Source of the DNA: DASYRM01 sp036004405
GTDB taxonomy: Bacteria; Acidobacteriota; Vicinamibacteria; Vicinamibacterales; UBA2999
Length of the DNA stretch: 64,000 bases
NCBI GenBank assembly: GCA_036004405.1
Contig: DASYRM010000158.1
Location: 34,036 to 98,035 of the forward strand
Direction of reading: 5' to 3'
The position numbers were made by a program, and so were the translations under genes. This document shows, one piece after another, positions 58,627-64,000 of the stretch. The notes beneath the pieces were generated by a model. It worked only from the letters and a program-made list of their open reading frames with translations. It did no database searches and was not told the origin of the DNA. Numbering within the stretch: position 1 is the first letter of the stretch; every line of letters starts with the position of its first letter.

Positions 58627-60501
58627 ATGACACCGTTCAACGCCGCGGGCCTGCTTCACATCGTCGGCTATCTGACGGGCACGTCGCTGTACGCCATGTT
58701 GCTCGTCATGGTCGCGCGCGGCCGGGGGCCTTCCCAGCGGCTGATGATGGGCACGGCGCTGCTGGGGCTCGCCTGGAACCTTGGCGAGCTCAGCGCGCAG
58801 CTCGCGACGCGTGCCGGGCTGTCCGCGGCGGCCGACTGGGTCTCCGCCGTGTCGTACGCCGCGCTCGGGTTCCTCGCCGCGGTGACCGTGCACGCCGCCG
58901 GGCGAGTCCAGATCGAGGTGCCCGACCGGCGCAGGTCCGCGAACCGTCTCGGGCTGGTGGCCGTTGGCGGTTACGGCTGCGCGGCGATCGCGGGAGCGCT
59001 GCAGCTGCTGGCCGCGGCGCGCGGGCAGACGATTCCGTCGTCACCGCCGCTGTTTCTGCTGACGCTGGGTCTGGGGCTCATCGCGCCCGCGCTGATTCTC
59101 ACGACCAAGCGGCAGCCGCATTTCCGCCGGGCGCTCTGGATGGCCGGGCTCGCCCTCTTTGCGGTGTCGGCGCTGCACCTCGGACGGTTCCACGGGGCGT
59201 CGGAGGCGTGGTGGACCGAACTGCTCGGTCACCACGCTTCGATTCCGTTGGCATTCGTCATTCTGTACCAGGACTACCGCTTCGCGTTTGCCGATCTGTT
59301 CCTGAAACGCGCGCTCACGTTGCTCGCGCTCGTGACCGCGGTGTTCCTGGGATGGTCGGTTCTGGCGCCGTCGTTGCTGCCCGCCGCCGACGGATCGCCC
59401 GTCGTCGGCGTACTCCTGGCGCTATGGGTCGGCACCGCGCTGGCGTTCCCGTGGCTCGAGAACCACGTCTCGTTGTTCGTTGATCGAGTAGTCCTGAAGC
59501 GGGCGAACTATGCCGAGCTGCTCGACGATCTTGCCGCGCAACTCCAGGACTGCAGCGCCGAGGAGGCCGTACTCGAGTGCGTGTGCCTGGCGTTGAAGCC
59601 GGCGCTGAGCGCGACCGAGGTGGCCTGGCGGGCCACGCCCTCGCCGGTCGCGGCAGGATTCCAGGAGATCGTGGTGCCGGTGACCGAGGATCCGCAGCCG
59701 GTCCTGACCGTCGGCGGTCTGGCGGGCGGGCGACGATTGCTGTCGGACGATACGCTCCTGCTGGAACGCGTCGCCCGACTGGCGGGGCGGCGTCTCGACG
59801 CGTTGCGTCTCAGCGACGAACGCTACGAGCGCATGCTTCGCGAGCGCGAGATGGAAGCGCTGGCCACCGAAGCGGAGTTGCGCGCGCTTCGCGCACAGAT
59901 CAACCCGCACTTCCTGTTCAACGCGCTGACGACCCTGGGATACTTGATCCAGATCGCGCCCTCGCGTGCGCTCGATACGCTGATGCGTCTGACGACGTTG
60001 CTCCGATCGGTGCTGCGGTCGGAGGGCGAGTTCACGACGCTCGGCCACGAGCAGGAGCTGATCGAGTGCTACCTGCAGATCGAGCGTGAACGCTTCGAAG
60101 AGCGGCTCGACGCCCGGGTGGACATTCCGGCGGCGCTGGCGCCGGTAGCGATTCCCTCGCTTATCGTGCAGCCGCTGGTCGAGAACGCGATCAAACATGG
60201 GATCGCCCGCGCGCGCGATGGCGGCCGTGTCCTGGTCACCGCCCGCATGGATGACGAGAGCGACGGCGTCCTGCAGATCGTGATTGCGAATACCGGCGCG
60301 CCCTTGCAGCCTGCCCGCTCAGCCGCGGAGGGCATCGGCCTGCGGAACGTGCAGCGCCGCCTCGAGTGCTATTACGGGCGCGGCGGCTCGCTCACGCTGA
60401 CAACGGCGCCGACTGGCGAGACGGTTGCCGAACTCCGGATTCCTACCACCGGCGGGCTCGATGCACCGGCGTCCGTGCTCGTCGATCGGGCCCGGCGATG
60501 A
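58627..60501 (+). CDS. LytS-type membrane sensor histidine kinase
   Basis: 624 residues. About seven N-terminal helices (residues 5-275), a GAF-like region (about 305-400), then the His_kinase domain (INPHFLFNALTTLGYLIQ, H428) and a HATPase domain (LVENAIKHGI, GIGLRNVQRRL). It is the sensor partner of the LytTR regulator that follows with a 4-nt ATGA overlap. The signal sensed is unknown. Confidence 0.87.
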   Translation: MTPFNAAGLLHIVGYLTGTSLYAMLLVMVARGRGPSQRLMMGTALLGLAWNLGELSAQLATRAGLSAAADWVSAVSYAALGFLAAVTVHAAGRVQIEVPDRRRSANRLGLVAVGGYGCAAIAGALQLLAAARGQTIPSSPPLFLLTLGLGLIAPALILTTKRQPHFRRALWMAGLALFAVSALHLGRFHGASEAWWTELLGHHASIPLAFVILYQDYRFAFADLFLKRALTLLALVTAVFLGWSVLAPSLLPAADGSPVVGVLLALWVGTALAFPWLENHVSLFVDRVVLKRANYAELLDDLAAQLQDCSAEEAVLECVCLALKPALSATEVAWRATPSPVAAGFQEIVVPVTEDPQPVLTVGGLAGGRRLLSDDTLLLERVARLAGRRLDALRLSDERYERMLREREMEALATEAELRALRAQINPHFLFNALTTLGYLIQIAPSRALDTLMRLTTLLRSVLRSEGEFTTLGHEQELIECYLQIERERFEERLDARVDIPAALAPVAIPSLIVQPLVENAIKHGIARARDGGRVLVTARMDDESDGVLQIVIANTGAPLQPARSAAEGIGLRNVQRRLECYYGRGGSLTLTTAPTGETVAELRIPTTGGLDAPASVLVDRARR

Positions 60502-61283
60502 GCAGCGCGGCGCTCACACTGCTCGTCGCCGACGATGAACGCCCGGCGCGCAAGTTCCTGACCGGGTTGTTGAAGACGTTTTCGGCGATCGACGTCGTGG
60601 GCGAAGCCGCCTCAGGAGAGGAAGCCATTGCGTTGATTCACGCCCACCGTCCCCAGCTGGCGCTGTTGGATCTGCACATGCCGGAGATTGGCGGTCTGGA
60701 CGTCGTGAGACGCCTGGGCCCGGCGGCGGTGCCGCTGGTGGCATTCGTGACCGCGTTCGACGACCACGCGATCGAGGCGTTCGAGTTGAACGCCATCGAC
60801 TACCTCCTCAAGCCCGTGCAGCGCGAGCGCCTGCAAGCGACGATCGACCGCGCCCGCGAACGTCTGCGGCGGCGTGAGCCCGCCGACGTGCAGGCAACCG
60901 CGATCGTCAATGCGGCCAATGCCTACGAACGGGGCCCACGCCGGCAATACGCGGATCGCCTGCCGCTCCGACACCGCGACAAGGTGGCGATCGTCCCGGT
61001 CCGCCAGATCGCGTCGATTGTGGCGGAAGGCCAGCTCCTCCACGTCACCACGACGACGAACGAGACGTACACCATCACGCATCGGCTGCATGCCCTCGAG
61101 GCACGGCTGGACCCCCGCCGGTTCATTCGGCTGAGTCGCGGCACGTTGGCCAACGTCGATCTCATCGCGCACGTGAATCCGATGCCGGGAGGGACCTACA
61201 CGGCGGTCCTGTCCAACGGCCAGGAGTTGAGCGTCAGCCGGATTCAGGCGCGCACCTTCCGCGACAAGCTGCTGAAGCTCTAG
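60498..61283 (+). CDS. LytTR-family response regulator
   Basis: 261 residues. Receiver domain with D58 as phospho-acceptor (LALLDLHMPEI) and K near FELNAIDYLLKPV, then a LytTR DNA-binding domain (DRLPLRHRDKVAIVPVRQIASIVAEGQLLHV, FIRLSRGTLANVDLI). It forms an operon with the kinase. The TAG stop is the first base set of the repeat at 61280. Confidence 0.9.
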   Translation: MSSAALTLLVADDERPARKFLTGLLKTFSAIDVVGEAASGEEAIALIHAHRPQLALLDLHMPEIGGLDVVRRLGPAAVPLVAFVTAFDDHAIEAFELNAIDYLLKPVQRERLQATIDRARERLRRREPADVQATAIVNAANAYERGPRRQYADRLPLRHRDKVAIVPVRQIASIVAEGQLLHVTTTTNETYTITHRLHALEARLDPRRFIRLSRGTLANVDLIAHVNPMPGGTYTAVLSNGQELSVSRIQARTFRDKLLKL

Positions 61284-61331
61284 CGGGGCTGCGCCTCAGA
61301 CCGACGAGCATGGAGGCTCCGCCTCGCTAGA
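61280..61331 (+). repeat. Dispersed repeat, TAGCGAGGC family, copy 2
   Basis: CTAGCGGGGC near 61280 faces GCCTCGCTAG near 61331 with CTCAGACCGA between, closely matching the copy at 52088-52141. Its first TAG is the stop of the LytTR gene. A more distant relative may lie near 61936-61976. Confidence 0.6.
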
Positions 61332-61343
61332 ACAGTAGTCGTC

Positions 61344-61913
61344 TCAGCGGAGCCGCACGACCAGCGGATTGTCGTTGGGCTTGAAGTTGTCCCGGCCCAC
61401 TTCGACCTCCTCGGGGCGCGGCTTCTCGTCGATCTGCAGCGCGAAACGCAGGCGCTCGGTAGGGCGCGTCACCTTGAAGTCGAAGCCGTCGGTGTCGTCG
61501 TCGGTGCGGGTGCGCCAGCGGATGATGGTCTCGCTCTCCTGTTCGATGTGATCCTCTTCACGCGAGGCGACGACGGTCCCGCGACCGGGACGCACGACGC
61601 GGCCGCGCGGACCGCGCACGGCCGGGCGGCCGGGACGCACGACCCGGCGTTCGGTGTCCACGTCCACGCGCTTCAGCGATTCGATCTCCCCGCCCTCGAG
61701 CACGACGCGTCCGTTGAACACGTGGTTGGTGCCAAACGTCGTCCACCGCACTTTCCAGGTGTCGCCATCCCGCCAGACGAAGTGGCCGAGCGCCTTGCCT
61801 TCCTTGAACGCCGGACGGCCGGCGAACCGGCTGGCATCGACGTCCGCCAGGAGAGACGCCGGCAGCAAGAGGGCCATGACCAGGATCACGGTGCGGGAGC
61901 AGGTACGCATCAT
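61344..61913 (-). CDS. Secreted hypothetical protein
   Basis: 189 residues with a signal peptide (cleavage near LLADV, about 24). It shows a short beta-rich domain (GHFVWRDGDTWKVRWTTFGTNHVFNGRVVLEG) and an Arg/Gly/Pro-rich middle (RRVVRPGRPAVRGPRGRVV) of low complexity. No family is recognised. GGAGG lies 5 nt before the ATG at 61913. Confidence 0.6.
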   Translation of the reverse strand: MMRTCSRTVILVMALLLPASLLADVDASRFAGRPAFKEGKALGHFVWRDGDTWKVRWTTFGTNHVFNGRVVLEGGEIESLKRVDVDTERRVVRPGRPAVRGPRGRVVRPGRGTVVASREEDHIEQESETIIRWRTRTDDDTDGFDFKVTRPTERLRFALQIDEKPRPEEVEVGRDNFKPNDNPLVVRLR

Positions 61914-61973
61914 CGTTGCCTCCGGCCGGGGATGCTACACCAGCGACGCTTCGCCTCGCTGATGTAACACTGC

Positions 61974-62912
61974 CTAATTGCCCACCCTTCGGGCGGGCGT
62001 CAATGCGGGGCTAGCCGCCAACGCTGCAAAGTCCGCCGGCAAGGGTGCTTCGAACAGCATGGCGACGCGCGTCACCGGGTGCGGCATCGACACCCGCCAG
62101 GCGTGCAGCGCCTGCCGGCCGATGCGTGCGTCGGCCGTCCCGTACACGCGGTCGCCGACGATCGGCCAGCCGCGGGCGGACAGGTGGACGCGAATCTGGT
62201 GCGTGCGCCCGGTGACGAGTTCGCAGCGCACGAGGGCGCCGTGTGCCGACGCGGACAGCAACTCGTAGCGGGTCTCGCTGGGTGCGCCGTGTGGCGCGGG
62301 CACCACCCGCCGACGATCGTCGGGGTCGCGTGCGAGCGCCAGCGTGATCGTCCCGCTGCGCGGCTCCGGCGTCGCCGACACGATGGCGAGGTACTCCTTG
62401 CGGATCCGTCCGGCGGCAGCATCGCGCTGCGCCGCGGCGTGCACGCCGGGCGCGAGCGCCACCACCATCAGCCCGGACGTGTCCTTGTCGAGCCGGGTGA
62501 GAATGCCGGGCGTGACGGCGTCGCGATCGCGGACGTGCCACAGAAGGCCGTTGAGCAGCGTTCCGGAGGTCTGTTTGTAGGTGGGGTGGGCGACGACGCC
62601 GGCGGGTTTGTTGACGACCAGCAGGTGCTCGTCCTCATAGACCACGTCGATGGTTGCCGGTTCAGCCGCCGGTCGTGTCTTCAGCGCGGCGTCTTCCGGC
62701 AGCGTCACTCGAATCGAGGCGCCTTCCAGCACGGTTGCCGACGACCGCGTGACGACACGAGCGTCAACCTCAACGGCCCCGTCCTGGATCCATCGTTGCG
62801 CCGTGGTGCGCGACAGTCTCGAGACGTTCGTGACCCGCCGGACAATCACCTGGTCGAGCCGGCGACCCGCGTCGCCGCGGTCGGCCACGAAGGAAAAGGG
62901 CTCAACGCTCAT
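61974..62912 (-). CDS. RluA-family pseudouridine synthase
   Basis: 312 residues. An N-terminal S4 RNA-binding domain (about 15-80, RLDQVIVRR) and an RluA-type catalytic domain with the catalytic Asp in RLDKDTSG (D142), plus VVNKPAGVVAHP and ITH-like motifs (GRTHQIRVHLSARGWPIVGDRVYG). It modifies uridines in rRNA or tRNA; the target cannot be fixed. The ATG at 62912 fits the family. Confidence 0.88.
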   Translation of the reverse strand: MSVEPFSFVADRGDAGRRLDQVIVRRVTNVSRLSRTTAQRWIQDGAVEVDARVVTRSSATVLEGASIRVTLPEDAALKTRPAAEPATIDVVYEDEHLLVVNKPAGVVAHPTYKQTSGTLLNGLLWHVRDRDAVTPGILTRLDKDTSGLMVVALAPGVHAAAQRDAAAGRIRKEYLAIVSATPEPRSGTITLALARDPDDRRRVVPAPHGAPSETRYELLSASAHGALVRCELVTGRTHQIRVHLSARGWPIVGDRVYGTADARIGRQALHAWRVSMPHPVTRVAMLFEAPLPADFAALAASPALTPARRVGN

Positions 62913-63030
62913 GGCTCAAGGCTCATGCCAGTTGGGCTCGAAACCAAGGGGTCCTGAGTAGAATCAAACGATCACCGCCCAGGGTCTTGAGCCTATCAGG
63001 CTTGAGCCCTGAGCCCTGAGCCGACAAGGA
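62896..63030. repeat. Short-period repeats (7-8 nt) in the rluA-msrA gap
   Basis: Tracts of GGCTCAAG / GCTCATG units (62896-62930) and CCCTGAG / GCTTGAG units (62988-63022). They cover most of the 120-nt gap and the rluA start; no promoter seen. Confidence 0.45.
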
Positions 63031-63035
63031 TCACC

Positions 63036-63674
63036 ATGGCTACCGCACTTCGTCTTCCGCGCCCCGAGCAGGCGCTCCCCGGCCGCAGCAACGAGATGCC
63101 GGTGCCGGCGAGCCACTACGTCAACGGACATCCCATCGCCCCGCCGTTTCCCGCGGGGCTCGAACAAGCGGTCTTCGGCATGGGCTGCTTCTGGGGCGCG
63201 GAGCGGAAGTTCTGGCAGGCGCCGGGCGTCTACTCCACCGCGGTGGGCTACGCCGGCGGCTACACACCCAACCCCACCTATCGCGAAGTGTGCTCGGGCA
63301 TGACCGGACACACCGAGGTCGTGCTGGTCGTCTTCGATCCGAAGGTCACCAGCTACGACGAGATCCTGAAAGTGTTCTGGGAGAATCACGACCCGACACA
63401 GGGCATGCGCCAGGGCAACGACGTCGGCACCCAGTATCGCTCGGCCATCTATACGTCGTCGGACGAGCAGCGCGAGAAGGCGCTCGCGTCGAAGGAGATG
63501 TTCCAGGATCGGCTCGTGGCCTCGGGCTTCGACCGGATCACCACCGAGATTGCGCCGGCGCCGCCGTTCTACTACGCCGAGGACTACCACCAGCAATACC
63601 TCGCCAAGAACCCGAACGGCTACTGCGGCCTCGGCGGTACCGGCGTGTCCTGCCCGATTGGAGTGAAGGCGTAG
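63036..63674 (+). CDS. msrA: Peptide-methionine (S)-S-oxide reductase
   Basis: 212 residues. The catalytic C51 lies in MGCFWG, followed by VGYAGG, TGHTEVV and HDPTQ. The resolving cysteines C197 and C206 sit in [11 protein letters not shown]. It repairs methionine-S-sulfoxide using thioredoxin. No signal peptide is apparent, but the first 45 residues before the catalytic core are a longer than usual extension. AAGGATCACC precedes the ATG. Confidence 0.93.
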   Translation: MATALRLPRPEQALPGRSNEMPVPASHYVNGHPIAPPFPAGLEQAVFGMGCFWGAERKFWQAPGVYSTAVGYAGGYTPNPTYREVCSGMTGHTEVVLVVFDPKVTSYDEILKVFWENHDPTQGMRQGNDVGTQYRSAIYTSSDEQREKALASKEMFQDRLVASGFDRITTEIAPAPPFYYAEDYHQQYLAKNPNGYCGLGGTGVSCPIGVKA

Positions 63675-63682
63675 CGGTTCTA

Positions 63683-63688
63683 TATAAT
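63683..63688 (+). promoter_or_regulatory. Candidate -10 box of the last gene
   Basis: TATAAT (consensus), 6 nt before the ATG at 63695. TTGGAG at 63658-63663 could be a -35 with a long 19-nt spacer. Predicts a leaderless mRNA. Confidence 0.5.
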
Positions 63689-63694
63689 CGTCCC

Positions 63695-64000
63695 ATGAGT
63701 AGAGTCGTCTACACGGAAACCCCAGACACGCCCGAGCAGCAGGGGCTGCGCGCCGCTCACCAGGTGCGGCTGGTGTCCACCCAGGAAGAGGGCACCGGCA
63801 TCAAGCAGCTGCCCAACGGGGTCTACGGCTATACCTACTCGCCGGGGTTGGAGAGCGCGCCGCTCTTTGCCACCCGCGTGTTCCGCAGCTACGAGACCCA
63901 CAAGCTGCCAAGCGGCGACGTGTCCCTGGTTGGCTTTGCTTCGGCAGACGCCGCGCGGCAGCTCACGACGGCGCCGCAGGAGGTCACGATCCAGGTGCAG
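63695..64000 (+). CDS. Uncharacterised protein, N-terminal part (runs off the window)
   Basis: 102 codons are visible from the ATG at 63695, open to the window end. The segment is polar with alternating strand-like stretches (VVYTETPDTPEQQGLRAAH, NGVYGYTYSPG). No signal peptide or familiar motif is seen. It follows TATAAT by 6 nt. Function unknown. Confidence 0.6.
   Translation, partial: MSRVVYTETPDTPEQQGLRAAHQVRLVSTQEEGTGIKQLPNGVYGYTYSPGLESAPLFATRVFRSYETHKLPSGDVSLVGFASADAARQLTTAPQEVTIQVQ

Overview
The window is high-GC, densely coded bacterial chromosome with no rRNA, tRNA, phage or transposase gene that I can see. Gene content points to Acidobacteriota, probably a Vicinamibacteria-like soil lineage. 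The clues are three secreted VWFA-related proteins of the type expanded in that phylum, CarboxypepD_reg TonB receptors, DUF6152-type secreted proteins, a LytS/LytTR pair and a complete Tad pilus locus. This placement is inference; no marker gene was compared.

Layout. 1-10.3 kb: start of glyA, an exported metallohydrolase, an RlmI-like methyltransferase with a cupin, a six-PAS hybrid kinase, an exported amidase, an SDR and an unknown two-gene unit. 10.3-18.8 kb: a tightly overlapping operon (VWA protein, CyaY, two small secreted proteins), a divergent TonB receptor with a secreted partner and a DsbA-like lipoprotein, then YaeQ and an NHL-repeat protein. 18.9-34.7 kb: one long minus-strand Tad (Flp) pilus operon headed by two PilZ-like genes and two Flp pilins. 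It runs through prepilin peptidase, TadE, CpaB, secretin, TadG, CpaE, CpaF, TadB, TadC, a 30-residue peptide, a TPR lipoprotein, a wHTH-AAA ATPase and a double-VWA protein. It is preceded by a PspF-like sigma-54 activator. 35-37.4 kb: two paralogous low-complexity PEP-CTERM proteins. 37.4-64 kb: a zinc-free MDR reductase, a TIM-barrel hydrolase, tandem ppk1 paralogs, a PadR/ABC exporter operon, a VWA-TPR/glycosidase pair, a split chromate transporter, tandem phoD paralogs, a second TonB receptor, a LytS/LytTR system, an RluA synthase, MsrA and a truncated gene.

The most interesting unit is at 33.4-37.4 kb. Near-consensus sigma-54 promoters (-24 GG, -12 GC) sit before the PilZ/Tad operon and before each PEP-CTERM gene, all next to an orphan sigma-54 activator. 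This looks like one local regulon for surface attachment. At both PEP-CTERM genes the predicted transcription start falls within about 2 nt of a conserved GTG codon, so these mRNAs may be leaderless. Elsewhere, eleven genes carry a TANNNT -10 box only 6-9 nt before the start codon, so leaderless initiation may be common here.

A second theme is a dispersed family of 24-26 nt palindromes with a 5' GTAG head, whose arms vary but stay complementary (REP-like). They cluster at gene ends, and the TAG of the head often is the stop codon of the gene. One copy is split by a 29-nt insert. A second repeat family at 52.1 and 61.3 kb also ends reading frames. No intergenic gap exceeds about 300 nt.
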